64,000 nt of DNA, taken from assembly GCF_016892765.1 (NCBI RefSeq), contig NZ_JAFEMD010000003.1, forward strand, positions 62,001-126,000. Reading direction: 5' to 3'. Position 1 is the first letter of the stretch. The number at the start of each line of letters is the position of its first letter. This DNA is from Microvirga arvi (GTDB lineage: Bacteria; Pseudomonadota; Alphaproteobacteria; Rhizobiales; Beijerinckiaceae). Of this stretch, positions 1 to 10,192 are shown piece by piece. The notes below the pieces were generated by a model that saw only the letters and a program-made list of their open reading frames with translations, searched no databases and was not told where the DNA came from. The position numbers and the translations under genes are program-made.

Positions 1-299
1 CCGAGCAGCAGGTTCTTGCGCACGGACATTTCGGGAAAGAGCTTGCGCCCCTCCGGGCAATGCACGACGCCGGACTGGACGATCTGGGACGGCTTGCGCC
101 CCGCGATGTTCTGGTCCTTGAACCAGATGTTGCCGCGGTTGAGCTTGCGCAATCCGCTGATCGCCAGGAACAGCGAACTCTTGCCGGCGCCGTTGGCGCC
201 CAGCATCACCACGAGCTCGCCGGGCTCCGCATGGATTGTGATCCCGTCGAGCGCGCGGAAGCTGCCGTAATTGAGCTGTGCCCCCTCAAGCCGCAGCAT
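1..299 (-). CDS. livF: Branched-chain amino acid ABC transporter ATPase LivF (partial, C-terminus missing)
   Basis: This is the N-terminal 99 residues of an ABC ATPase, cut by the left window edge. It starts MLRLEGAQLNYGSFRALDG and has a Walker A (GANGAGKS) near residues 36-43 and the LivF-like stretch VHCPEGRKLFPEMSV before the cut. LivF is one of the two cytoplasmic ATPases that power import of leucine, isoleucine, valine or related carboxylates. The ATG overlaps the end of livG by 14 bases, as in co-translated liv operons. The signature and Walker B motifs lie outside the window. No periplasmic binding protein (livJ/K) is visible, so the substrate is open. Confidence 0.9.
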   Translation of the reverse strand, partial: MLRLEGAQLNYGSFRALDGITIHAEPGELVVMLGANGAGKSSLFLAISGLRKLNRGNIWFKDQNIAGRKPSQIVQSGVVHCPEGRKLFPEMSVRKNLLL

Positions 300-1050
300 A
301 ATCGGCTCCCAGATAGGCTTCGATCACACGCTGATCCGACCGGATCTGCGCGGGCGGGCCCTCGGCGATCATCTCGCCGTGATCAAGCACGACGATCTTG
401 TCGGCAAGACTCATGATCATGTCCATCTTGTGCTCGATGAGGCAGACGGTCAGCCCTGTTCGGATCATCTTCCGGATCAGCTCGGCGAGACCCAGGGTCT
501 CCTCCGGGTTGACGCCGCCCGCCGGCTCGTCGAGCAGCACGATCTTCGGGTCGGTGGCAAGCGCCAGAGCAAATGCCACGCGCTTTCTCTCCTCCTGCGA
601 GATGTCTGCCGCCAGATGGTGCGCGACAGAAGAAAGGCCGACGAAATCGAGCACCTCCTCCGCCTTGGCCCGGCAGCGATGCTCGTCTGCGCGCAGGCGC
701 TGCGTGTTGAATACCACATCCCAGAAGGTGGACGTGGTACGTAGGCGGTGCCCGACGATCAGGTTGTCGAGCACGGTGGCCTGATCGAAGAGGTTGGTCG
801 ACTGGAAGGTGCGGGCGACGCCGAGCTTCGCGACTTGGTCCGGCCGCAGGCCCGTCACGTCCTGTCCGTCGAAGAGGATCCGTCCGGCTGTCGGCTTGTG
901 ATAGCCGCTCACCAGATTGAAGAAGGTGGTTTTGCCGGCGCCGTTCGGGCCGATGATGGCGTTGATGCGGTTCCTCTCGAAGGAGGTGGTCACGTCGCGG
1001 ACTGCAGTCAGCCCGCCGAAGCGCTTGGTGAGGCCCTGGATCTCAAGCAT
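286..1050 (-). CDS. livG: Branched-chain amino acid ABC transporter ATPase LivG
   Basis: The product is 254 residues, the usual LivG length. Walker A GPNGAGKT is at residues 34-41 and Walker B is in the stretch IVLLDEPAGGVNPEE. It is the second ATPase of the Liv-type importer. The signature region reads ISQEERKRV rather than LSGGQ or LSYGE; this is a visible deviation, and whether it affects activity is unknown. It overlaps the 3' end of livM by 8 bases and livF by 14, so the operon is transcribed right to left as livH-livM-livG-livF. Confidence 0.93.
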   Translation of the reverse strand: MLEIQGLTKRFGGLTAVRDVTTSFERNRINAIIGPNGAGKTTFFNLVSGYHKPTAGRILFDGQDVTGLRPDQVAKLGVARTFQSTNLFDQATVLDNLIVGHRLRTTSTFWDVVFNTQRLRADEHRCRAKAEEVLDFVGLSSVAHHLAADISQEERKRVAFALALATDPKIVLLDEPAGGVNPEETLGLAELIRKMIRTGLTVCLIEHKMDMIMSLADKIVVLDHGEMIAEGPPAQIRSDQRVIEAYLGADYAAA

Positions 1051-2059
1051 TGCTTCGCACCTCCTGCTGAGATGCCAGAACGGACCTTTGCAGCCGCCTA
1101 TCCTGAACGGAGGCCGCGGCGCGCCTCGCCTGCCGCTGGCGCCAATAGCCGATGAGGCCCTGCGGGAAGTACATGATCAGCAGAATCAGAAGCGGACCGA
1201 ACACGATCATCCGGAAATCCTGCAAGAACTGCAGGGATTGCGTGAGCCAGGTGAGCAGGATCGCGCCCAGCAAAGGCCCGAACAGCGTTCCGATGCCACC
1301 GACGAGGATGAAGGCGATCATGTCGAAGGTGTGGCTCTCCAGTGCCATGGCCGGGCCGATGAAGCGTACGAAGCCGGCATAGAGGGCACCGGCCATGCCG
1401 GCATAGAAGGTGGAGAGCACGAAGGCCAGAACCTTGGTGCGCATCAGGTTGATGCCGAGCGTCTCGGCAAGGTCCTCACCGTTACGGATGGCGATGAAGG
1501 CGCGGCCGAGCAGCGAATGCACGATTCGGCTCATGAACCACAGGCTCAGCACCAGGAAGAACAACACGAGGTAGTACTGCGACCAGGTGTTGTCGAAGCG
1601 GATCGGGCCGAGGCCGGAGGGCGCCGGAATGTCGATGATGCCGACCGTGCCATGGGTCAGCGCGTCCCACTTCTCGATGATGAGATAGATGATGAAGCCG
1701 ACGCAGAGGGTGAAGATCGAGAAGAAGTGGCCTTTGAGCCGCAGCGAGAGGAGACCGGCGAAGAACCCGACGACGGCGCTCAAGGCTCCGGCGAGCACGA
1801 AGGCGATCCAGTAGGGCACGCCGTAATCGACGGTGAGAACACCCACCGTATAGGCGCCGATGGCCATGAAGCCCGCATGGGCCAGGTTGAGCTGGCCCGT
1901 ATAGCCCAGGATGAGGTTCAGGCCCACGGCCGCAATCGCCATGATGTAGGCAAGCGACATTACGTAGATGTAGTAGTCGTTTGCTGCGACCATCGGAAAG
2001 ATGATGGCAAAAGCCAGCAGGACCGCGAGGAGAGGCTTCTGCCAGGTCTTCGACGTCAT
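1043..2059 (-). CDS. livM: Branched-chain amino acid ABC transporter permease LivM
   Basis: A 338-residue inner-membrane permease with about nine hydrophobic segments and the LivM hallmark GLNLILGYTGQLNLAHAGF near residues 40-60. It would form the heterodimeric channel with LivH. The start is the ATG at 2059, which overlaps the livH stop as ATGA. An in-frame opening continues upstream to 2947, but that extension is out-of-frame livH sequence with an arginine- and histidine-rich composition and is not coding. The C-terminus ends in a short basic tail, as expected on the cytoplasmic face. Confidence 0.92.
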   Translation of the reverse strand: MTSKTWQKPLLAVLLAFAIIFPMVAANDYYIYVMSLAYIMAIAAVGLNLILGYTGQLNLAHAGFMAIGAYTVGVLTVDYGVPYWIAFVLAGALSAVVGFFAGLLSLRLKGHFFSIFTLCVGFIIYLIIEKWDALTHGTVGIIDIPAPSGLGPIRFDNTWSQYYLVLFFLVLSLWFMSRIVHSLLGRAFIAIRNGEDLAETLGINLMRTKVLAFVLSTFYAGMAGALYAGFVRFIGPAMALESHTFDMIAFILVGGIGTLFGPLLGAILLTWLTQSLQFLQDFRMIVFGPLLILLIMYFPQGLIGYWRQRQARRAAASVQDRRLQRSVLASQQEVRSNA

Positions 2060-2922
2060 GCCCGGGCTCCGCTGGGAAAGAGGCCTTGGGGTCGGAACGA
2101 CAGGATCAGGACGAGCAACGCGAAGGCGATGATGTCCTTGTAGTTCGTGGAGACATAGAAGGCGCCGAAACTCTCCGCGAACCCGATCACCAGACCGCCG
2201 ACGATGGCGCCGGGGATGCTGCCCATGCCGCCGAGAATGATGATCACGAAGGCCTTCATGATCACGAGGTGGCCCATGGACGGATAGATCAGGTTGATGG
2301 GGGAAAACAGCGTCGCGGCCACAGCGGCCAGCGCACCGGAGATCGCGAAGGTCAGAACCGAAACCTTCGTGGCATCGATGCCGACGAGGGCCGCTCCTTC
2401 CCGGTTCTGCGCCGTGGCGATGATCGTGGAACCGGTGAGCGTGCGCGTGAGGAACAGGTGGAGGACGAACATCAACCCGAACGCCGCCGCGATGATGATG
2501 AGCCTCTGTGCGGGAGCGACGAGATCGAAGAGGCGCACGATCTGCGGGTAAGGCGGCGCCAGGCGGTGGAACTCCGCACCCCAGATCGCCTGAATGCCGG
2601 CCTCCAGGAACAGGAGGAGGCCGATCGCCGCGATCATGTCGTGCAGCGGCGGCGCATTTCGCAGGCGATGGAAGATGAGGCGATCCGACAGAACGGCGAG
2701 TGCCGCGACGACGACAGCCGCCCCGGCCATCGCAACCCAGTAATTCGCACCGAGCGAACCGACGAGATAGAACGCCACATAGGCGCCGACCATGTAGAGG
2801 GCGCCATGGGCGAAGTTGGGAATGTGGAGAATTCCGTAGACGAGCGTCAGACCAAGGGCCACGAGCGCATAGACGCTCCCGAGCGTCAGCCCGTTCAGAA
2901 CCTGCTGAAAGAAGATGTTCAA
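2056..2922 (-). CDS. livH: Branched-chain amino acid ABC transporter permease LivH
   Basis: A 288-residue permease beginning LNIFFQQVLNGLTLGSVYAL, with the family motif GLTLVYGILHIPNFAHG. I chose the TTG at 2922 because AGGAGG sits ten bases upstream; a longer ATG start at 2970 would add a 16-residue, arginine- and glycine-rich tail that does not look like LivH. It is the first gene of the liv operon. The 384 bases upstream separate it from the divergent tandem-TetR gene, so that regulator could act on both, but this is inference. Family role: inner-membrane channel subunit. Confidence 0.9.
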   Translation of the reverse strand: MNIFFQQVLNGLTLGSVYALVALGLTLVYGILHIPNFAHGALYMVGAYVAFYLVGSLGANYWVAMAGAAVVVAALAVLSDRLIFHRLRNAPPLHDMIAAIGLLLFLEAGIQAIWGAEFHRLAPPYPQIVRLFDLVAPAQRLIIIAAAFGLMFVLHLFLTRTLTGSTIIATAQNREGAALVGIDATKVSVLTFAISGALAAVAATLFSPINLIYPSMGHLVIMKAFVIIILGGMGSIPGAIVGGLVIGFAESFGAFYVSTNYKDIIAFALLVLILSFRPQGLFPSGARA

Positions 2923-3306
2923 GGAGCCGTGTCCTCCTCTTGGGCACCGGGCTCCCGTGCTCGACCGCATGCCCTGCCTGGCTGGGGCAGGAACGAGGGC
3001 CTTAAGCCTTGCGGCATCAAACCCTCAAGCAGATCAATCCGGGATCCTCGGATCGTTTCCTCTCGAATGAACGGTACGGTCTTTTCCGGAAGCCGAACCG
3101 CCGGCAGCGCTTCGTTGGCTCTGCCCTTTGTTGAGAAGAGACTGACACGAGACCCTGGCCTCGTCAACGGATCATGGGAGCAGAATTGCACCGATTTCAA
3201 ACCGCTTCATATCTGCCCTGGACTCGACATTAGAATAACCGGTACAGTCGAGATGTTGCATTCATGGCATCGCGCCCGGCGCCCGTTCGTGCTAGGAGCT
3301 CATGTC
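2923..3306. promoter_or_regulatory. Divergent intergenic region between livH and the tandem-TetR gene
   Basis: No gene is supported here. It must hold the promoters for livH (leftward) and the TetR-type gene (rightward). A 6-bp inverted repeat, CTCGAC at 3223-3228 and GTCGAG at 3246-3251 with an 18-base spacer, could be an operator, but arms that short arise easily by chance. A Shine-Dalgarno AGGAG at 3294-3298 sits eight bases before the ATG at 3307. Confidence 0.4.
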
Positions 3307-4647
3307 ATGGGCGGCCTTGCCTGCCTTCCCGGCCAGGAGCCACGAACCGTTATGACGCCGACCTCCAGCGCCCTTCCCCGCCAGACCAAGCGCTACGAGC
3401 AGAAGCGGCAATCCATCCTCGATGCCGCCGTGCGCCTCTTCAATCAGAAAGGATTGAAGGGGACGACCCTGGCCGATGTGGCCCAGAGCGTCGGGCTAAT
3501 CACCAACAGCGTCACCTATTACTACCGCAAGAAGGAGGAGCTTGCGACGGCCTGCCTCCTGCGCTCCATTGAGGCCCTGGAGGAGCTTATCGCCGCAGCC
3601 CTGCGCCAGGAGACGCCGGAAGACCGCTTGAGGACGATCCTGCGGCTCTATTGCGAGACGCTTGCGGAGAGCGCTTCGGGCGCCCAGCCGCCGCTCATGA
3701 GCTTCAGCGACATGCGGTCGCTGACCAGCCCTCACATGGAACTGGTGTTCGGTACCTACAACCAGATGTTCCGACACCTGCGCAGCCTGTTCGACGGGGA
3801 GGATGCGCCGCCGCTGACGCGGGCCCAAAGGAACGCGCGGACGCATCTGCTGATTTCCGTCATGCATGGCGTCCGCCACTGGATAGACCATTACGAGCCG
3901 GAGGATTACCGGCGCGTCGCCGACAGGATCGGCGATATCCTCATCAACGGGCTGGCCGCTCCGCAATCCGCCTGGCATCCGACGGTCCTGCCGCATATGA
4001 CCTGGCCCTCGGCCGAGGAGATCTCGCCCGAGGCCTTCCTGCGCTCGGCCACCATCCTGATCAACGAGCAGGGCTACCGGGGCGCCTCCGTTGAGAAGAT
4101 CTCGGCCCGGCTGAACGTGACGAAGGGTTCGTTCTACCACCACAACGACAACAAGGACGATCTCGTGGCCGCCTGCTTCGAGCGCACCTTCGCCGTGGTG
4201 CGGCAGGTCCAGCGGGCGGCGGAAGCCAATGGAGAGACCGGCTGGGATCATCTCTGCGCAGCCACCAGCGAACTGATCCGCTACCAGCTCTCCGACCAGG
4301 GGCCGCTGCTGCGCATCTCCGCCTTCAGCGCCCTGCCGGAGGGCTTGCGTGGCGAAACGAAGCGCACCATTGACCGCCTGGCCCAGCGCTTCGGCAGCTT
4401 CGTCGTCGACGGCATGGTCGACGGATCGATCCGCCCGCTCGATCCCTCCGTCGCGGCCCACGTGGTCGACAGCATCATCAACGCGGCCGTCGAGCTCGAA
4501 TGGTGGGTGCCCGGCATCACGACGGAATCAGCCGCCGACCTCTACGCCAAGCCCCTGTTCATGGGCGTGTTCACGCCGGACCCTTGCGAGGAAGAGCGCC
4601 AGCCGGCCAGCAGGGTGCGCAGCGCGGCGACCAGCGCCAGCGGCTGA
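3307..4647 (+). CDS. Tandem TetR-type transcriptional regulator (two TetR domains in one chain)
   Basis: A protein of 446 residues, about twice the usual TetR size of about 200. The first DNA-binding domain is at about residues 32-90 (QSILDAAVRLFNQKG, then a helix-turn-helix ending SVTYYYRKKEEL). A second full N-terminal TetR module is at about 240-290 (ATILINEQGYRGASVEKI, then KGSFYHHNDNKDDL). Each is followed by a helical ligand-binding-like region. The start at 3307 is preferred for its AGGAG spacing; the ATG at 3352 is the alternative. It lies next to acyl-CoA catabolic genes, so an acyl-CoA-type effector is plausible. The 3' end overlaps the convergent hydrolase gene by 106 bases. Confidence 0.85.
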   Translation: MGGLACLPGQEPRTVMTPTSSALPRQTKRYEQKRQSILDAAVRLFNQKGLKGTTLADVAQSVGLITNSVTYYYRKKEELATACLLRSIEALEELIAAALRQETPEDRLRTILRLYCETLAESASGAQPPLMSFSDMRSLTSPHMELVFGTYNQMFRHLRSLFDGEDAPPLTRAQRNARTHLLISVMHGVRHWIDHYEPEDYRRVADRIGDILINGLAAPQSAWHPTVLPHMTWPSAEEISPEAFLRSATILINEQGYRGASVEKISARLNVTKGSFYHHNDNKDDLVAACFERTFAVVRQVQRAAEANGETGWDHLCAATSELIRYQLSDQGPLLRISAFSALPEGLRGETKRTIDRLAQRFGSFVVDGMVDGSIRPLDPSVAAHVVDSIINAAVELEWWVPGITTESAADLYAKPLFMGVFTPDPCEEERQPASRVRSAATSASG

Positions 4648-5543
4648 TCGATCAGGACATGATGATAGGCTTCCGGGATCGCGATGATCGGAGTTCCCGG
4701 CGGCGGGAGGCCTCTCATCCGTGCGATGTCATCCTCCCGCATCAAAGTCGAACGCTCCCCCAGCAGGATCGCCAAAGGGCATTTCGGAGCCGATAGCGCG
4801 GGTGCCGGGTCTTCCCACTCATAGTCGCGCCACAGGTAAGGGTCGAAGCGCCAGGACCAGCCGGATCCCTCCGATGTGCGGACCTGGGCCAGCGACGTCC
4901 GGGCAATGAAGTCCGCAATGAAGAGGTGTTCGCAGGGCTGGGCGGGAACGAGCCGGAAACGGTGCAGGGCGGCTTCCAGGGTGGGATAGATCTTATGGGG
5001 GCGCATTTCCCAGGGTGCGCCCTTCTCGCGGCGCTCGCGTCGTCGTTCGGCCGAGAAGATCGGCGTGTCGATGGTGATGACCCCGCCGAGCCGCTCTCCG
5101 TATCGGGCAGCGGTTTCAAGGATCGGGAATCCTCCGAAGGAGTGACCGATGAAGACAGGCTTTGCCGGACCTTCGAAGAGCCCTGTCGCCTCGGCAACAA
5201 TCATCGCCTCCTGCACGAAGATGTCGAACGAGTAGCGCTCGCGCCGGTCCGACCCGCCCATGCCCGACCAGGAGAGGGCTGTGCAGCGATACTCGCTCGA
5301 GAAGAACGGCGCGATGAAGCTCCACCAATCGGCATGGGCTCCATTGCCGTGGAGGAACAGAAGCCCGGGCTTGCTGCGCTCGCCCCAGGTGAGCGTTTCG
5401 ATCCTGGCGCCGGCCGCGTCGATGAAGCTGCGCTCCGGCGCATCCGCCAGAGCGTGCTTGAACCAGTCCGGCGCGCTCGGGGGCGCGTCGGAGAGGGACG
5501 CAAGCGGTGGAGGACGCAGCGGATCAGGAGCCGTGTCGTTCAT
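4542..5543 (-). CDS. Alpha/beta-fold hydrolase
   Basis: A 333-residue serine hydrolase. The oxyanion-loop motif HGNGA is at residues 65-69, the nucleophile elbow GHSFGG puts the catalytic serine at 135, and a histidine pair near the C-terminus (EAYHHVLIDQP) fits the catalytic His. No signal peptide is seen, so it is likely cytoplasmic. The ATG at 5543 is used; a TTG six bases upstream is possible. It starts 18 bases after the stop of the enoyl-CoA hydratase fusion and is probably in that operon, perhaps as a thioesterase or esterase. The substrate cannot be read from sequence. Confidence 0.82.
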   Translation of the reverse strand: MNDTAPDPLRPPPLASLSDAPPSAPDWFKHALADAPERSFIDAAGARIETLTWGERSKPGLLFLHGNGAHADWWSFIAPFFSSEYRCTALSWSGMGGSDRRERYSFDIFVQEAMIVAEATGLFEGPAKPVFIGHSFGGFPILETAARYGERLGGVITIDTPIFSAERRRERREKGAPWEMRPHKIYPTLEAALHRFRLVPAQPCEHLFIADFIARTSLAQVRTSEGSGWSWRFDPYLWRDYEWEDPAPALSAPKCPLAILLGERSTLMREDDIARMRGLPPPGTPIIAIPEAYHHVLIDQPLALVAALRTLLAGWRSSSQGSGVNTPMNRGLA

Positions 5544-5561
5544 GGCCAATGCGATCCTTCG

Positions 5562-7667
<2,106 letters not shown>

Positions 7668-7713
7668 GCTGCTCTCCTCCCCTGATTCGGTACGCTTGTC
7701 TCAAGGACGTGTC

Positions 7714-8916
7714 TTAGTAGATCTCGAATAGACCAGCAGCCCCCATGCCGCCGCCGACGCACATGGTGACGACGCCGTATTTCGCGCCGCGGCGCTTGCC
7801 TTCGATGAGGATGTGCCCGGTCATGCGCGCGCCCGACATGCCATAGGGATGGCCGATGGAGATGGCGCCGCCGCTCACATTGAGCTTCTCGTTGGGAATG
7901 CCGAGCCGGTCGCGGCAATAGAGCACCTGGCAGGCAAAGGCCTCGTTGAGTTCCCAGATGTCGATGTCGTTCATGGTCAGGCCGTGTTGCTTAAGCAGCT
8001 TCGGCACCGCGAAGACCGGCCCGATTCCCATCTCATCCGGCTCGCAGCCGGCAATCGCCATGCCGCGATAGGCGCCGAGCGGCTGCAGGCCGCGGCGCTC
8101 AGCCTCCTTCGCCTCCATCAGAACGGCCGCCGAGGCGCCGTCCGACAACTGGGAGGCATTGCCCGCCGTAATGAAGCGGCCTTCCTTCACGCGCTGCCCG
8201 TCCTTGAACACCGGGTTCAGCGCCTGCAGATCCTCCAACCGCGTCTGCGGGCGATTGCCCTCGTCCTGCGAGAGTGTGATCTCCCGCTCGGAGGTGGCGC
8301 CGCTCGCCTTGTCGACGACGAGCATGCGCGTCGTCATAGGGACGATCTCGGCTGCGAAGCGCCCCTCGGCCTGAGCCTGCGCCGTGCGCTGCTGCGACTG
8401 CAGCGCGTATTCGTCCTGCGCCTCGCGGGAGATTCCATAGCGGTCCGCCACGATTTCGGCCGTCTCGAGCATGCTCATGTAGAGCGCCGGAATCGTCTCC
8501 ACGAGCGCAGGATCCTTGGCGCGATAGCGGTTCGCATGCTCGTTCTGGACCAGGGAAATCGATTCAAGGCCGCCGCCGACGGCGATGCCGATCCCGTCGA
8601 CGACGATCTCCTTGGCGGCCGTCGCGATGGCCATAAGACCCGAGGCGCATTGCCGATCCATGCTCATGCCCGCGACGCTCGTCGGCAATCCTGCACGTAA
8701 GGCCGCCTGGCGGGCGATGTTCGATCCGGTCGAGCCCTGCTGCAAGGCGGCGCCCATCACCACGTCACCGATCTCGCCGGGATCGACGCGTGCGCGCTTC
8801 ACCGCCTCCGCGATGGCATGGCCGCCGAGGGCCTGAGCCTGGGTATCGTTGAAGGCGCCGCGATACGCCTTGCCGATGGGGGTGCGCGCCGTGGAAACAA
8901 TGACAGCTTCACGCAT
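7714..8916 (-). CDS. Acetyl-CoA C-acyltransferase (thiolase, PimB-like)
   Basis: A 400-residue thiolase, standard length. The nucleophilic cysteine is Cys90 in DRQCASGL, the histidine motif is in [13 protein letters not shown], and the C-terminal cysteine motif [10 protein letters not shown] is present. It cleaves 3-ketoacyl-CoA with CoA, releasing acetyl-CoA. The start is [15 protein letters not shown] at 8916, preceded by GGGAGGATC; the upstream extension [10 protein letters not shown] is unlikely. [10 protein letters not shown] differs slightly from the common GHPLGASGAR. It is the first gene of the leftward arm of the divergent cluster, followed by the hydratase/dehydrogenase fusion. Confidence 0.92.
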   Translation of the reverse strand: MREAVIVSTARTPIGKAYRGAFNDTQAQALGGHAIAEAVKRARVDPGEIGDVVMGAALQQGSTGSNIARQAALRAGLPTSVAGMSMDRQCASGLMAIATAAKEIVVDGIGIAVGGGLESISLVQNEHANRYRAKDPALVETIPALYMSMLETAEIVADRYGISREAQDEYALQSQQRTAQAQAEGRFAAEIVPMTTRMLVVDKASGATSEREITLSQDEGNRPQTRLEDLQALNPVFKDGQRVKEGRFITAGNASQLSDGASAAVLMEAKEAERRGLQPLGAYRGMAIAGCEPDEMGIGPVFAVPKLLKQHGLTMNDIDIWELNEAFACQVLYCRDRLGIPNEKLNVSGGAISIGHPYGMSGARMTGHILIEGKRRGAKYGVVTMCVGGGMGAAGLFEIY

Positions 8917-9020
8917 CTTGGGATCCTCCCTGGATCGCTGGGGCCATGGCAGCCCCTTCATTCCAAGCCACCCGGCGCCGGCGGCGGCGAGCGCTCCTAA
9001 CCTTGTCGGGTTCTATTAAT

Positions 9021-9043
9021 GACAAAAGCGGTATGTTTTTGTC
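9021..9043. promoter_or_regulatory. Inverted repeat GACAAAA-N9-TTTTGTC, candidate operator in the divergent promoter
   Basis: A perfect 7+7 bp inverted repeat with a 9-base spacer lies in the AT-rich 262-base gap between the thiolase (leftward) and quinone oxidoreductase (rightward) genes. A second, 12-bp perfect palindrome (TTTTTCGAAAAA) is at 9091-9102. Size and symmetry suit a dimeric regulator such as the nearby tandem-TetR protein, but binding is inferred only. Confidence 0.5.
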
Positions 9044-9178
9044 TAGCCTAAATCCTTTTGAAAATATGATGAAATTTCGCATCGGCACAGTTTTTCGAAA
9101 AATCGGCTTGCATCTGGAAACAGCGGAGATACCCTACCTTCAACACATAGTGCGCGCTTTCCGGGGAGGAAGCGAAGG

Positions 9179-10192
9179 ATGCTGGCCCTACTCAGCAAAC
9201 AGCCGGGCGGACCCGAGGTGCTCGTGCTGGAATCCGTGTCCGAGCCGCGCCCGAATCCGGGAGAGGTCCTGCTGGCCGTGCAGGCCTGCGGCGTCAATTA
9301 TCCCGACGCACTGATCATTGAGGATCGCTATCAATTCAAGCCGGAACGTCCCTTCGCTCCAGGCGGTGAGGTTTCAGGTATCGTCGAGGCGGTTGGCGAA
9401 GGCGTGTCTTTCATCAAAGCCGGCGACCGGGTGATCGGCTCCTGCGGCTGGGGCGGCATGGCCGAGAAGCTCGCCATTTCCGCCAGCCGTTGCATTCCGA
9501 TGCCTGACAGGATGCCCTTCGACGAGGCCGCGGCCTTCGTCATGACCTATGGCACCTCCTACCATGCGCTCAAGGACCGGGCTCATCTCAAGGCGGGCGA
9601 GACGCTGCTTGTGCTGGGTGCCGCCGGAGGCGTGGGGCTCGCAGCTGTGGAACTCGGCAAGGCCGTGGGCGCAAGAATCGTCGCGGCGGTCTCGTCGGAA
9701 GAGAAGGCGGCGCTTGCCCGGCAGCACGGTGCGCAGGAGAGCATCGTCTATGCACCTGGACCTCTCGACAGGGAGAGTGCAAAGACTCTGGCCGAGCAGT
9801 TCAAGCAAGCCTGCGGGCCCAACGGGGCCGACGTGATCTACGATCCGGTCGGTGGCGATTATTCGGAAGCGGCCCTTCGCGCCATCGCCTGGGAAGGCCG
9901 CTTCCTCGTGGTCGGCTTCCCGGCAGGCATCCCGAAGATTCCGCTCAACCTGCCACTCCTGAAATCCTGCCAGATCGTCGGCGTGTTCTGGGGCGCCTTC
10001 GCCAAGCGCGACCCCAAGGCCAATGCCGCCAATCTCCGGGAGCTTCTGGAGCTCTACGAGCGCGGCACCATCAGGCCGGTGATTTCCGAGCGCGTGCCGC
10101 TGGCCCGTGCGGGCGAGGCCATTGCGGCCTTGAGCGCGCGCAAGGCCATGGGCAAGATCGTCGTGACCATGAACGGAGCTGATGCTTCATGA
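9179..10192 (+). CDS. Zinc-less MDR-family NADPH:quinone oxidoreductase
   Basis: A 337-residue medium-chain dehydrogenase/reductase. It has the quinone reductase-type N-terminus (GEVLLAVQACGVNYPDALI) and the dinucleotide-binding motif LGAAGGVGLAAVELGKAVGA; the catalytic-zinc cysteine/histidine set is absent. Family role: NADPH-dependent reduction of quinones or enoyl-type substrates. It is the first gene of the rightward arm, with GGGGAGGA upstream, and its stop overlaps the ligase start as ATGA. In this cluster it could act as an acrylyl- or enoyl-CoA reductase-like enzyme, but the sequence alone does not decide. Confidence 0.87.
   Translation: MLALLSKQPGGPEVLVLESVSEPRPNPGEVLLAVQACGVNYPDALIIEDRYQFKPERPFAPGGEVSGIVEAVGEGVSFIKAGDRVIGSCGWGGMAEKLAISASRCIPMPDRMPFDEAAAFVMTYGTSYHALKDRAHLKAGETLLVLGAAGGVGLAAVELGKAVGARIVAAVSSEEKAALARQHGAQESIVYAPGPLDRESAKTLAEQFKQACGPNGADVIYDPVGGDYSEAALRAIAWEGRFLVVGFPAGIPKIPLNLPLLKSCQIVGVFWGAFAKRDPKANAANLRELLELYERGTIRPVISERVPLARAGEAIAALSARKAMGKIVVTMNGADAS

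Noticed and set aside
917..2143. Long plus-strand frame opposite livM
   Set aside because: It is the reverse-strand shadow of livM and livG; its protein is glutamate-, histidine- and arginine-rich with no domain, typical of antisense frames in GC-rich DNA.
3223..3251. CTCGAC/GTCGAG inverted repeat as TetR operator
   Set aside because: Six-base arms with an 18-base spacer are too likely by chance to report as a site.
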